A stretch of DNA of 64,000 nucleotides from Acidobacteriota bacterium (GCA_026393675.1 JAPKZQ010000015.1:186001-250000), one strand, 5' to 3'; shown: positions 44,592-54,060, numbered from the stretch's first letter. A program made the numbers and translations. Notes: generated from the letters alone by a model not told the origin.

Positions 44592-45944
44592 ATGAAACTC
44601 GTCGTAGCGCTCCTGTGTGGGATCACCGCCGCGTTGCTGTCGCCGAGCCCGGCATCGGCCTGCCAGGACGTGCCTGCGTCTCGGCCCGCTGCATCGGTGC
44701 ACCTGCGACTGGATGAGGCCGTGGGCGCGGCCCTGACGAACGCGCCCGCCCTCGCGGCAGCCGACGCCCAGCAACGGGCGGCCCGGTGGAAGGAGCGGGC
44801 GATCGCCCGCAGCCGCTGGGGCCAGGTGGACGCCGTCGCGCTTTACTCGCGCTACCAGGACGACCAACTCCTCCGCCCGATGGCCATCCAGCTGTTCGGG
44901 CCTGGGGGCTTTGCCGCGCTACCCTGGGACCGTGATCAGTTTCACTATGGTCTGACCTTCCAAGTCCCGCTCTATCTTGGGGGACGGCTCTCGGCCACCG
45001 TGGACGTCGCCCGGCTCCAAGCCGATCAGGCGGCGCTGCTTCTCGAAGGTTCCCGGTGGGAGGTGCGGGCGAACGTCACGTCTCTCTACACGGCCGCTCA
45101 GGCCCTCGAGGTCGTTATCCGAGCGCTCGACCAGAACCTCGCTGCGCTCGACGCCACCAGGCTCAAGGTGGTCCTGATGGTCGACCAGGGCCGGCGTCCG
45201 GGTCTCGACCTGCTGAAGCTCGATGAGGAGATGGCAGACGCGCAAGCCCGCAGGGCGGGCCTCGTCGCTGACAACACCCGGGTGCGCAGCCTCGTGCTCG
45301 CTCTGGCCGGTCGTGACCCGTGGCTTACGCTCGAGGTCGATCCCCTGCCGCCCGGCGAGCCACAGCTCACCCACGGCGGCTCCGAACTGGAGGCCCTGGT
45401 GCGGGACAGCTCACCGATCCGCCGCGGGGAATTGGCCACCGCACAGGCCGAAGCCGGCGTCAGGGTGGCGCGCGCGGCGATGCGTCCGACGGTAAGTGCC
45501 CGCGCCAACCTCATGCAGAACTACGGTGTGTCTATGGGTGACCAGCTCGGGACATGGGATGTCTCGGTCGCGCTCTCCGTGCCGCTCTTCAACGGAGGCG
45601 CCCGATCCGCGGAACTCGCCAGCGCTCGAGAGACCGAGCGCGCGGCCCGCCAGGCGGCATTGAAGGTTCGTCTCGACCGCGAGGCGCAGGTGGTCGATGC
45701 CCTGGCGCGCTTCGAGGCGAGCCGCCAGGCCGTCGTGGCCGCTCGCGCCCGGATCGCGTCGGCCGCCGAGGCGGCGCGCATCGAACAGATCAGGTACGAC
45801 ACCGGCGCGGGTACTGTCGACGACCTGCTCCGGGCACGTGCCCACGAACTGGCGGCGGCAAGCGCTCTCGCCCAGGCGCGGGGCGACCAGTTCGCCACCG
45901 CCGCCCGGATCAACGCGATTGTGGAAAAGGAGGTGGTGCAATGA
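44592..45944 (+). CDS. TolC-family outer-membrane efflux protein
   Basis: 450 residues with a signal peptide (ITAALLSPSPASA). Two long coiled-coil halves with the TolC repeat pattern; VALSVPLFNGGARSAELASA is the usual C-terminal strand and helix start. GGGAGGAGA precedes the start. It forms the outer-membrane channel of a three-part pump. Its stop overlaps the adaptor start (ATGA). Confidence 0.92.
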   Translation: MKLVVALLCGITAALLSPSPASACQDVPASRPAASVHLRLDEAVGAALTNAPALAAADAQQRAARWKERAIARSRWGQVDAVALYSRYQDDQLLRPMAIQLFGPGGFAALPWDRDQFHYGLTFQVPLYLGGRLSATVDVARLQADQAALLLEGSRWEVRANVTSLYTAAQALEVVIRALDQNLAALDATRLKVVLMVDQGRRPGLDLLKLDEEMADAQARRAGLVADNTRVRSLVLALAGRDPWLTLEVDPLPPGEPQLTHGGSELEALVRDSSPIRRGELATAQAEAGVRVARAAMRPTVSARANLMQNYGVSMGDQLGTWDVSVALSVPLFNGGARSAELASARETERAARQAALKVRLDREAQVVDALARFEASRQAVVAARARIASAAEAARIEQIRYDTGAGTVDDLLRARAHELAAASALAQARGDQFATAARINAIVEKEVVQ

Positions 45945-47068
45945 AGGCGACGCGCATCGGTGGAGCGGTCTTGGCCGTGCTGCTCATCACGGGTCTTGTC
46001 GCGGTGCGTGTGCAGCGGGTGCGCGAGAAGGAGCACGCGCCTACGCTGGCACCCGCGCCCGTGGTTGTGGCCGTCGCCCGTGTGCGGGCCGGCCAGATGC
46101 AGGACGCGCGTCGTTTCCTGGGCGAGGTCGCCGCCCTCGAAGAGGCGCCACTCGCCGCGCGAATCGTGTCCCAGGTCGTACGCGTCACCGTGCGGGAAGG
46201 TGACCCGGTCCGTCGGGGCCAGACGTTGGTCGAGCTGGACCCCCGTGAGCTGGAAGACGCGGTCGCCGCTGCGGAAGGGACGGTTACCGCGGCGAGCGAA
46301 GGCGTCGCCGCTGCCGAGCAGGGATACGCGGCCGAGCGAGACGCGACGGCCCGCGATCAGGTGCTCGTGAACGCCCGTGCGATCGCGCGTGAGCAGTGGG
46401 ACCGGTCCCAGGCCAGCCTGGCCGCGTCCCGAGCTCGGTTGGAGTCGGCCCGAGCGCAGCTCACCACGGCGCGCCGGACCCTCGACTCGGCGCGGACGCG
46501 ACGCGGCTATGCCGTCATCCAGGCGCCATTTGATGGCGTGGTGTCGGCCCGGCATGTCAGCCCGGGTGATCTCGCTGCGCCCGGCAAGCCGCTCGTCACG
46601 GTGGTCAGCACGGCCAGGCTCAGCGTGCGCGTGAAGGTCCCGGCCGAAAGCGCCGAGTCGATCGCGGTCGGAGCGACGATCCGCGTCGAGACGGCCGGCA
46701 CGTGGCAGCCGGTCCACGTGTCGCGCGTCTTTCCGGCGATGGACGCGTCGCGCCTGGCGACGTTCGAAGCCGATCTGCCCGGGTCGAACCTGCTTCCGGG
46801 ATCGACGGTGTCAGTCGAGGTGCCACTGCCCGCGGTTTCCGGCCTCCTTCTTCCGGCCGACGCGGTCCTCGAGAGCGAGAGAGCGCACATCGTCTTTGTG
46901 GTCGCTGGAGGGAAGATCCGCATGGTGTCGGTTCGCCTGGTGGCCCACGACGCGGCCGGTGGCACGGTCGTGACGGGTGCGTTGCGCGAGGGCGACATGG
47001 TGGTGGTCGGCCGCCCTTCGCGGCTCATGATGCTGACCGACGGAGCGGCGGTGCGCATAGGGGAATAG
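45941..47068 (+). CDS. RND-type periplasmic adaptor (membrane fusion protein)
   Basis: 375 residues. N-terminal membrane helix (IGGAVLAVLLITGLVAV), a lipoyl half-motif (VSQVVRVTVREGDPVRRGQT), a helical hairpin rich in Ala/Arg (about residues 100-185), the second lipoyl half (VIQAPFDGVVSARHVSPGDL) and beta-barrel domains. It joins TolC to the inner-membrane pump. Start overlaps tolC-like stop, so translation is coupled. Confidence 0.93.
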   Translation: MKATRIGGAVLAVLLITGLVAVRVQRVREKEHAPTLAPAPVVVAVARVRAGQMQDARRFLGEVAALEEAPLAARIVSQVVRVTVREGDPVRRGQTLVELDPRELEDAVAAAEGTVTAASEGVAAAEQGYAAERDATARDQVLVNARAIAREQWDRSQASLAASRARLESARAQLTTARRTLDSARTRRGYAVIQAPFDGVVSARHVSPGDLAAPGKPLVTVVSTARLSVRVKVPAESAESIAVGATIRVETAGTWQPVHVSRVFPAMDASRLATFEADLPGSNLLPGSTVSVEVPLPAVSGLLLPADAVLESERAHIVFVVAGGKIRMVSVRLVAHDAAGGTVVTGALREGDMVVVGRPSRLMMLTDGAAVRIGE

Positions 47069-47103
47069 GCCCCGATGGCTGATTCGAATCCGAGAGGCTT
47101 TCC

Positions 47104-50100
47104 ATGTCATTGGTTGCCCGCTACATCAATCGTCCGCACCTGCTGACGTCCCTCGTCCTCCTGGCCGCCGTCGTCGGGTTGGTCGGCTATCGGCAGATGC
47201 CGGTCAATCTGTTTCCCGACTCCGAGCGGCCACAGATCGCCGTTGTCACCGTCGTGCCTGGGGCGTCGGCCGAGGATGTGGAAGCCGAGGTCAGCCGGCT
47301 CATCGAGAAGGAGTTGTCCACGATCGAGCAGGTTCGGCGCGTCACGTCGGTGAGCAAGGACGAAGCCTCGACCGTCACGGCCGAATTCGAATATGCCAAG
47401 GGACTCGACTCGGCCGCCACCGACGTCGGCAATGCGCTGCAGAAGGTCAAGGCGGCGTTGCCCGAGACGGCGCGCTCACCGGTGCTCTTCAAGCTTTCGT
47501 CGGCCACACCGGCCGTCGTCACGCTGGCGCTGCGCCCGAAAGCGGGTTCGCCCCTCGACCTGGCGACGGTGCGGGAACTCGCCGACAACGCGATCAAGGA
47601 GCGACTGTTGCAGCTGCCGGAGGTGGCAAACGCGGAGGTCTTCGGTGCCCACAACCCGATCATCCGGGTATCGCTTGACCGCGACCGACTCGAACGCTAC
47701 CGATTGACCCCGCTGGACGTGCGCCAGGCGCTGGTGGCCTTCAACGCCAACCAGCCGCTCGGCCTCCTCACGGCCTCCGACAGCCAGTTCCTGCTCAAAC
47801 GCACCGGCCAACTCCGGAGCGCGCGGGAGGTCGGGCTGATTCCGATCGGCCAGCGGCCGGGCGGGACGGTCCATCTGGGCGACATCGCGGACATCCGACT
47901 CGGCACTCAGGAAGCGCAGAGCGCCTATCATGCCAACGGCCAGCCGGCGATCGCGATCAACTTGCAGCGCAGTCCTGCGGGAAACGCCTTGCGCACGATC
48001 GCGGACGTGGCCGGCCTGCTGCCTGAGCTCGAGCGGTCGTATCCCGGCATCGAGTTTTCGATCCCGGACAGCCAAAGCGAGCTCATCCAGCGGGCGGTCG
48101 GCAACATGCTCGACGCGCTGAGGGACGCCGTCATCATGACGGTGCTTGTGATCTTCCTGTTTCTGGCGGACTGGCGGGGTATGACGCTGGCGGCCGTCTC
48201 GATCCCGTTCACCTACCTCCTCACGTTCGCGGGCATGTGGCTCGGTGGCTACGAGTTCAACATGGTCACGCTCACCGCCATCATCGTGGCCGTCGGCATG
48301 CTCCTGGACGATGCCATCGTCGTGCTCGAGAACATCGAGCGGCACTACCATGAGGCCGGGCGTGACGCGAAGGACGCCGTCGTGGGCGGGACCGAAGAGG
48401 TGATGGTCGCGATCTTCTCGGGAACGTACGCCACCGTCATGGTGCTTCTCCCCATCATTTTCATCGGCGGCTACGTGCAAACGGTCATGCGGCCGCTGGC
48501 AGTCACGCTCTCGATCGCGCTTGTGGCGTCCTACGTCGTCTCGGTGACCGTGATTCCACTGCTCGCGCCGGTCCTGCTGCGGCGGCGCGCCGGTGCCGCG
48601 CGGAATCGGTTCGAGCGGGTGGTAGCGCTCTTCGACGAGCGCGTCATCAGTCCGATCCGCGACTTCTATGTTCGCCTCACTGCCCTTGCGCTTCGTCACC
48701 GTGGACTGGTGATTATCGCCGGCCTCGTCCTGTTCGCCGTCTCCGTGCGCCAGATGCCCCTCATCGGCCGCGATCTGATGCCACCGATGGATTCGGGGAT
48801 CATCAAGGTCGTCTTCGAGGTCGACTCGAACAGCTCGCTCGCCGGGGCAGAACGGACGCTGTCACGTCTCGAACAGGTCATTCGAGGGCGATCCGAGGTC
48901 ACCTCGGTATCCTCGGTGATTGGCTCGGAGCCGGCGGTCATCTCGTTCGGCGGCGGCCGGCTTCCACAGCAAGGAGTGGTCACCGTACATCTGGTGGACC
49001 GCTTCAACCGCAAGGCGTCGATCTGGGACGTCGAAGACGATCTGCGCGCGAAGATGCAAGGGATCCCGGGCCTCAAGGCGGTGGACGTCTACGATTTCGG
49101 TGCCACGCCGCTCTCGACGATTCGCGCTCCCGTCGATGTGATGATCTCCGGGCCGGACATGGCGACGCTCGACCGCCTCGGGGCCGACGTGGAGCGCCGT
49201 TTGCGCACCCGCGTCCGGGGACTCACCTCGGTCAGCCGCTCGTGGCGTCTTGACAGCTATGAAACGCGGTTCTCGGCCGATCCCGAGAAGTTGGCACTCT
49301 ACGGGCTCTCGCCCGCCGTGCTGAGCGCGCAATTGCAGGGCGCGGTTCGCGGCGTTCCGGCCTCGATCTATCGCATCGCGAGCGAAGACGGACTTCCCAT
49401 CTGGGTGCAGATGGCGCCGACCGACCGCCAGGGTTCGGAACAGCTGGAGAGCTACCCCGTGAGCACGCCACGCGGGACGATTCCGCTGGGCGCGCTGGGT
49501 GTGTTTGCGCGCCAGCCGGCAGCGGCCCTGATCACCCGTCAGGGCCTCGAGCGAACCATTGACGTCCAGGCGTACCGCGGCCGACGTCCCATCTCGCACC
49601 TGCAGGAAGATGTCGAGGCGGCACTGGACGGCCTCGTGCTTCCCCCCGGCTATCGCATCGACCACGAAGGGGAGATCAAGCAGATGGACGAGTCCTTCAA
49701 GCGCCTGGCGATGGCCCTCGCGCTGGGGCTCGTGCTGCTCTACTTCTCACTGGTGCCCGCGTTCAAGTCGTGGCTGCACCCGCTCACGATCATGTCGGCG
49801 ATCCCGCTGGCGCTCATCGGGGCGGCGTGGAGCATGCTCGCGGCCGGGAAGCACAGCTGCATGCCGGCCTTCATGGGCCTCATCCTGCTGGCGGGGATCG
49901 TCGTCAAGAACTCGATCCTGCTCATCGACTTTATCGCCGTTGCCCGTGAGCAGGGTGACTCCACCATCGACGCCCTCGTCGGCGCGGTGCGCGTTCGCAC
50001 GCGGCCGATCCTGATGACGGCCGTCGGCACGTCGGTCGGCATGATCCCGATCGCCGCCGAGTGGGCCATCGGGCTCGAACGACTCTCCCCACTCGCGATC

Positions 50101-50241
50101 ATCGCCATCGGCGGGCTGATGGTCTCGACGTTCCTGACCATGGTCTACGTGCCCGTGGTGTACTCGCTCTTCGAGGACGCAGAGACAGCGGTGCGCCGGC
50201 TGCGCGAGCCCAAGACCGCAGGGGCAGACGAGCGGGTGTGA
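47104..50241 (+). CDS. RND-family efflux permease (HAE1-like)
   Basis: 1045 residues, normal for AcrB-type pumps. Twelve membrane helices in the 1+5+1+5 layout. The proton-relay region in helix 4 reads VAVGMLLDDAIVVLENIERH, with the paired Asp residues. Two large periplasmic loops with pseudo-repeats (VVPGASAEDVEAEVSRLIEK). The helix 4 motif fits hydrophobe/amphiphile exporters better than metal exporters. The gene lies 35 bases after the adaptor and ends the operon. Confidence 0.95.
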   Translation: MSLVARYINRPHLLTSLVLLAAVVGLVGYRQMPVNLFPDSERPQIAVVTVVPGASAEDVEAEVSRLIEKELSTIEQVRRVTSVSKDEASTVTAEFEYAKGLDSAATDVGNALQKVKAALPETARSPVLFKLSSATPAVVTLALRPKAGSPLDLATVRELADNAIKERLLQLPEVANAEVFGAHNPIIRVSLDRDRLERYRLTPLDVRQALVAFNANQPLGLLTASDSQFLLKRTGQLRSAREVGLIPIGQRPGGTVHLGDIADIRLGTQEAQSAYHANGQPAIAINLQRSPAGNALRTIADVAGLLPELERSYPGIEFSIPDSQSELIQRAVGNMLDALRDAVIMTVLVIFLFLADWRGMTLAAVSIPFTYLLTFAGMWLGGYEFNMVTLTAIIVAVGMLLDDAIVVLENIERHYHEAGRDAKDAVVGGTEEVMVAIFSGTYATVMVLLPIIFIGGYVQTVMRPLAVTLSIALVASYVVSVTVIPLLAPVLLRRRAGAARNRFERVVALFDERVISPIRDFYVRLTALALRHRGLVIIAGLVLFAVSVRQMPLIGRDLMPPMDSGIIKVVFEVDSNSSLAGAERTLSRLEQVIRGRSEVTSVSSVIGSEPAVISFGGGRLPQQGVVTVHLVDRFNRKASIWDVEDDLRAKMQGIPGLKAVDVYDFGATPLSTIRAPVDVMISGPDMATLDRLGADVERRLRTRVRGLTSVSRSWRLDSYETRFSADPEKLALYGLSPAVLSAQLQGAVRGVPASIYRIASEDGLPIWVQMAPTDRQGSEQLESYPVSTPRGTIPLGALGVFARQPAAALITRQGLERTIDVQAYRGRRPISHLQEDVEAALDGLVLPPGYRIDHEGEIKQMDESFKRLAMALALGLVLLYFSLVPAFKSWLHPLTIMSAIPLALIGAAWSMLAAGKHSCMPAFMGLILLAGIVVKNSILLIDFIAVAREQGDSTIDALVGAVRVRTRPILMTAVGTSVGMIPIAAEWAIGLERLSPLAIIAIGGLMVSTFLTMVYVPVVYSLFEDAETAVRRLREPKTAGADERV

Positions 50242-50334
50242 CCGATCGGGATCCGCCGGCTCGCCGGCGCCGCGAATCGTCTGGTTCCCCACGCGGCATT
50301 GCCGGACCCGCGCCGGAATGAAACCGGTTTCGTC

Positions 50335-51981
50335 TTAGTTGGCCGGCACGGGCTCCTTGGTGTCGAGCTTCGATGGCGTGAATATCTCGAGGATGCCCTT
50401 CAGCCCGAGGCTCATCACGATGTTGTAGAAGAACGCCAGGAACGCGAACAGCAGCAGTGAGCCGGAGAGCGCCGCGAGGATCATGTAGACATTGAACTCC
50501 CCGTTCACGTACAACGAACGCCGCAGCATGCCCTGCAACCCCGCCATGCCCATGAACGCGCCCATGCCGATGCCGCCGAGCAGGTGCGCCCAGAAATGGA
50601 AGACCGCGAGTTTCTCGCTGTAGAGCTTCGCCCCGTTGGTCACGATCGGGAAGAGCAGGTAGATCACCGAATAGAGGGTCATTGTCAGTCCGACCAGCAC
50701 GGCGACGTGTACGTGCGGGCCGACGATCCACTGCGTATTGTGGAGGATCCTGTTCAACCCCAGGTCCGCCTGCATGATGCCCGCGGGAACGGCCAGCGCG
50801 AAACCGAGCAGGCCGCCGAGCAGGAACTTGAGCGGGTGCGTCATCTTCAACGGCCTGGCGCTCCACAACGTGGCGAGCGTGATGAAGAAGGCGAGCCCTT
50901 GCGTGATCAACTCGAACGCGGTGACCATCTCTCCGGACACCGTCTTGAGTATTGCTGGCTGTGCCTGGTCGGACATCAGGTGATGGGACCACACGGTCCA
51001 CGACACCACCAGTTCCACAAACAGTGCGGCACGGGCGATGTTCTCCATGTAGAGCTTCTTCCCCGTGATGAGCGTGGCGAGGAGGTACCACGTGCCTGCC
51101 ACGAAGATCAGCACCAGGCCGTCTGCGATAAGGTCCAGTCCCCACCAGAACCAGTTCTTGTAGAGCAGTGCGTCCACCGCGCTGTGTTTCAGGTCGTGCC
51201 CGAGTAACGCGGCAACCATGTACACCAGGATGAGTACCCCGGTGAACAGGATGACCCCCGCGTTAAACGCGGTGTCCACCGTGCCGAGTGCGATCGCCGC
51301 GATGGGCAGGGAAACCAGGTGCTCCTTCTTCTTCCTGGAGAAGAACGCCTGCAAGCCGCTCAGGCCCAAAGCCGAGCCGAGCAGCGCGCCCACGGGCTGC
51401 TTGTCCCATCCCTTGGGCGTATACGAAATCGTCTTGAAGATATTGAGGACAAAGCACACCGTCCCGACCATGACGATGGCGATGCCGACGATGAAGAAGA
51501 TCCCACCCCAGAGGCTGAACTGCGTGAAGTCTGCCGGAAGGGGCCAGTACAGCGTGTAGAGGGGGGCGTATTCAGAGAGAAAACCAGCGAACCAGAAGGT
51601 GAACGTGCCGACGGCCAGAAGCCCGCAGGTCCAGTTCGCGAGCGGGATGCTCCACAACGGCTTCTTCATCAAGAAGGGCACGAGGAAGAGGAATGCGCCG
51701 AAGACGATCGAGTAGCTTGACCCGAAGATCCCGACCAGGGGATGGGCCGTCATAATGGCGAAGAACTGCTGCGTCGACACCGTTGGGATCGGCGTGACCT
51801 CGTACAGCCGCATGATCATGCCTTCGATGACCGCGAAGCCGTAGTAGACGAGCCCGACGACAACGAAGCGGAGGATCATCTTCTGCATCGGCGTGAGCGT
51901 GGCCGGCTTGAACGACTCCTGCTCGCCGTGAACGAGGGTATGGATGAAGTTCATGGTGTAGCTCGCTGGAATGATGAACAT
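50335..51981 (-). CDS. noncanonical haem-copper oxidase/NO-reductase subunit I
   Basis: 548 residues, about 14 membrane helices. Haem ligands: H80 (MTAHPLVG) and H423/H425 (GPHVHVAVLVG). Two active-site metal ligands are the HH pair H333-H334 (TVWSHHLMSDQ). The third, normally His in helix VI, is D283 in NWFWWGLDLIADG, and D287 replaces the nearby Glu of NO reductases. There is no Tyr-His crosslink region of oxygen reductases. From memory, such sets occur in the unusual NOR groups (for example gNOR). Subunit II is encoded just upstream. Product: probably NO reduction in the membrane, but untested. Confidence 0.85.
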   Translation of the reverse strand: MFIIPASYTMNFIHTLVHGEQESFKPATLTPMQKMILRFVVVGLVYYGFAVIEGMIMRLYEVTPIPTVSTQQFFAIMTAHPLVGIFGSSYSIVFGAFLFLVPFLMKKPLWSIPLANWTCGLLAVGTFTFWFAGFLSEYAPLYTLYWPLPADFTQFSLWGGIFFIVGIAIVMVGTVCFVLNIFKTISYTPKGWDKQPVGALLGSALGLSGLQAFFSRKKKEHLVSLPIAAIALGTVDTAFNAGVILFTGVLILVYMVAALLGHDLKHSAVDALLYKNWFWWGLDLIADGLVLIFVAGTWYLLATLITGKKLYMENIARAALFVELVVSWTVWSHHLMSDQAQPAILKTVSGEMVTAFELITQGLAFFITLATLWSARPLKMTHPLKFLLGGLLGFALAVPAGIMQADLGLNRILHNTQWIVGPHVHVAVLVGLTMTLYSVIYLLFPIVTNGAKLYSEKLAVFHFWAHLLGGIGMGAFMGMAGLQGMLRRSLYVNGEFNVYMILAALSGSLLLFAFLAFFYNIVMSLGLKGILEIFTPSKLDTKEPVPAN

Positions 51982-51985
51982 CGGG

Positions 51986-52552
51986 TCAGTTGGTGCTGCT
52001 CTTCTCGCACGACACGACGACGACGTCCTTCAGGGTCATGTCGACCCCTGCGGGACCCGAGTACTCTGTGGAACGGATGGTGTAGACACCGGGCGTGTGG
52101 AACTGCCATAGGATGTCGTTCTTGTGTCCGGGCACCACCTGCATCTGGAAGAGCATCGAGTGGTCGTTCCGAAACAGGCCGAATCCGTACGTCAAATCGT
52201 TCGACGTCACATTGAAGAGCACCTTCTCGTTGCAGGCGATGAGAAGCTTCTCCGATGGCAGCTGAAACGTGTGCGAGGCCACACCGATGTTGAACACCTT
52301 GTCCGGCGTGATGGTTGCCCGGTGCATATCCATCGGCTTCCAGGGAATGGTGTAGTAGGTGATGACATGGAGTGAGAAGCCAAGCACGACGAGGAAGGTG
52401 ACGAACGAATAGAAGAGCGCAGGCTTCACGCTGCTGCTCTTCCCTTCCTGCGTCACGCGCCTCGCGAACCAGCCCATCACCAGCATCATGGCGAGGACAT
52501 AGAACGTGTAGGCCAGCGTCTGCCCCCACAGGACGGTCGTCGAATCAACCAT
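51986..52552 (-). CDS. CuA-less cytochrome oxidase subunit II-like protein
   Basis: 188 residues; ATG at 52552 with GAGGGAGAG upstream. One or two N-terminal helices, then a cupredoxin fold. The CuA ligands are lost: the His of SNDVTHGF is Tyr (SNDLTYGFGLF), both Cys are Ser and the last His is missing (STEYSGPAGVDM); only the Met remains. So the subunit cannot bind CuA and electrons must enter the catalytic subunit in another way. It is followed four bases later by subunit I. Confidence 0.85.
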   Translation of the reverse strand: MVDSTTVLWGQTLAYTFYVLAMMLVMGWFARRVTQEGKSSSVKPALFYSFVTFLVVLGFSLHVITYYTIPWKPMDMHRATITPDKVFNIGVASHTFQLPSEKLLIACNEKVLFNVTSNDLTYGFGLFRNDHSMLFQMQVVPGHKNDILWQFHTPGVYTIRSTEYSGPAGVDMTLKDVVVVSCEKSSTN

Positions 52553-52769
52553 GTCGATCTCTCCCTCAGCTGGCGGGGGCACGCATATCATAACTCCAGA
52601 CGTGACCGAGCTGGCGTCCAGTTCGCGGAACTGCTATTCCTCCTCCGGCGGCACCATCCGTTCCTCGGCTGTGGGCCAGAACCGACTCAATGCTGAGGGC
52701 CGGGTGGTAGCAGAAGAAGGGGATCTCAATTGAAAGCTGAGAGAATGTGTCGATGCAGAAACCTCAGCG

Positions 52770-52792
52770 ATACACGGAGGATCTCGGTGTAT
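52770..52792. promoter_or_regulatory. inverted repeat in the divergent region between oxidase and ABM gene
   Basis: ATACAC-N11-GTGTAT at 52770-52792 is a perfect 6-base dyad. The 297-base divergent region 52553-52849 must hold promoters for both the oxidase genes and the ABM gene. No known NO-sensor box (for example FNR-type) was found by eye. Confidence 0.3.
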
Positions 52793-52849
52793 AACTAACG
52801 CATCCCGGATGGCCAAAATGGAAATGTCGGATAAAAGGAGGCAAGAGTC

Positions 52850-53140
52850 ATGTTTGTCGTTATCATCAATTTCCCACCGATTAAGACAGGAAAGGATGCT
52901 GAGTTTCGTGAGTGGTTTGTCCAGGCAAACAAGGAGTTTGCAAACTACAAGGGATTTGTCAGCCAACGACTCCTGAAACCCATCAAGGGTGGCAACTATG
53001 CTGCCATCGTGGAACATGAGAGCCATGAAACCTTCACGGCCATGCATAATAGCCCCGCTCACGCTGAGGCCAGCAAGCGTGTCGAAGCCATGCTTGACGG
53101 CAGCCGATCTCCTCAGTTTTACGAGGTGATTGTGGGTTGA
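52850..53140 (+). CDS. ABM-domain (antibiotic biosynthesis monooxygenase/haem-oxygenase-like) protein
   Basis: 96 residues. AAAGGAGG precedes the ATG. The fold pattern (FVVIINFPPIKTGKDAEFRE, EHESHETFTAMHNSPAHAEA) is typical of the dimeric ferredoxin-like ABM superfamily, which includes IsdG-like haem-degrading enzymes and quinone-modifying proteins. Base composition is clearly richer in A/T than the neighbours, suggesting recent transfer. Divergent from the unusual oxidase pair, which suggests a linked response. Exact activity unknown. Confidence 0.82.
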   Translation: MFVVIINFPPIKTGKDAEFREWFVQANKEFANYKGFVSQRLLKPIKGGNYAAIVEHESHETFTAMHNSPAHAEASKRVEAMLDGSRSPQFYEVIVG

Positions 53141-53199
53141 TAGTAAGTTGGCACGAGGTCGGATGGAGCGGACGCGAAGGCCGCAATCATTGAGAACGG

Positions 53200-53343
53200 G
53201 TTGACCTCACAGAAGATCACCCGTCCGCGGCCGTCGTGTACGCGTCGAGGCGCGTGCCAGGTCGAGCGTTGCCATCACGTCCGTGGCCTGCATCGTCGGC
53301 CGCAGCGTCCACGCCAGGATGTAGCGCGAGTAGTCATCGAGCC
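53200..53343 (-). pseudogene. remnant of an IS3-like integrase-type transposase
   Basis: The minus strand reads RLDDYSRYILAWTLRPTMQA followed by TDVMATLDLA, the DDE core middle part of rve-type transposases (LDDFSRYI.AW...). Stop codons and loss of homology follow on both sides. The remnant is one of several pieces in the patchwork 53141-53630. Confidence 0.65.
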
Positions 53344-53483
53344 TCATACGAAAGACCACTGACACCACCCGTCGTCGGCTCAGTCTCAGTGTATGCGCTG
53401 GTTCTGGGCTCCCTCAACGATTCACGCTCAATGCCGTTGGCGAGCGCAGGCTGGAGAACCGTCGTCCCCTTCGCCACAACGAC

Positions 53484-53555
53484 GCGCTCCGCCCGAGCCC
53501 ACGCGGCCTCGGATGCCAGGGCGCGGAGCACGAAAACGACCACGGCGAGCGCCAG
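53484..53555 (-). pseudogene. fragment of a qNOR gene, fused to the cupin copy
   Basis: The minus strand reads ALAVVVFVLRALASEAAWAR, the same as residues of the full qNOR gene (56323-56394) apart from V for G, with about 5 base changes in 68. The fragment ends exactly at AGCGCCAG (53548-53555), an 8-base stretch present at both parent sites (56387-56394 and 43283-43290). Confidence 0.75.
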
Positions 53556-53630
53556 TGAAGATCCGGTCCGGCGCTGAGAAGGCTGTGTGCGAGCCGTTCA
53601 ACGCTCGCCTCGACAAGGAAGGAAGACCCG

Positions 53631-53978
53631 ATGCCCACAACGACCCAGATGATTCCGGCAGCCGAGGCGCTGCTGCTTCAGTCGCTCGTCAGCCCCACCG
53701 AACAGGGAATAGCCAGTCGCGTGCTGGCAAAGACCAGTGGCGGCAACGTCACACTCTTCGCGTTCGACGGGGGGCAGGGACTCACCGAGCACACGTCGCC
53801 GTTTGATGCGCTCGTGATGGTCCTCGAAGGATCTCTCACCCTCACGATCGGCGGCTCGCCAGTTCGCGCGACGCCGGGCACGATCGTGCGCATGCCCGCC
53901 GACGTCCCGCACGCGCTCGATGCGCCTGAGCCGGCTCGAATGCTGCTCATCATGTTGCGAGACCCCAAGGTGGCGTAG
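53631..53978 (+). CDS. cupin-domain protein, copy 2
   Basis: 115 residues, 109 identical to copy 1 at 43366 by eye. The ribosome site GGAAGGAAG and about 75 bases upstream are also shared. Downstream similarity fades near 54010. The whole segment looks like a duplication inserted next to a qNOR fragment. Metal-binding His residues are kept, so the protein is probably active. Confidence 0.9.
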   Translation: MPTTTQMIPAAEALLLQSLVSPTEQGIASRVLAKTSGGNVTLFAFDGGQGLTEHTSPFDALVMVLEGSLTLTIGGSPVRATPGTIVRMPADVPHALDAPEPARMLLIMLRDPKVA

Positions 53979-54060
53979 CTTCCACGGCATCGCGCCCTTT
54001 CGCTCGATGCCGCAGCGGCTCCTGGTCAATGTCTCCCGTCACCAGGATGGGCAATCGACC

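Noticed and set aside
47078-47103. GATTCGAATCC, similar to a tRNA T-loop
   Set aside because: The 35-base gap between the adaptor and RND genes is too short for a tRNA, and no other arms are present.
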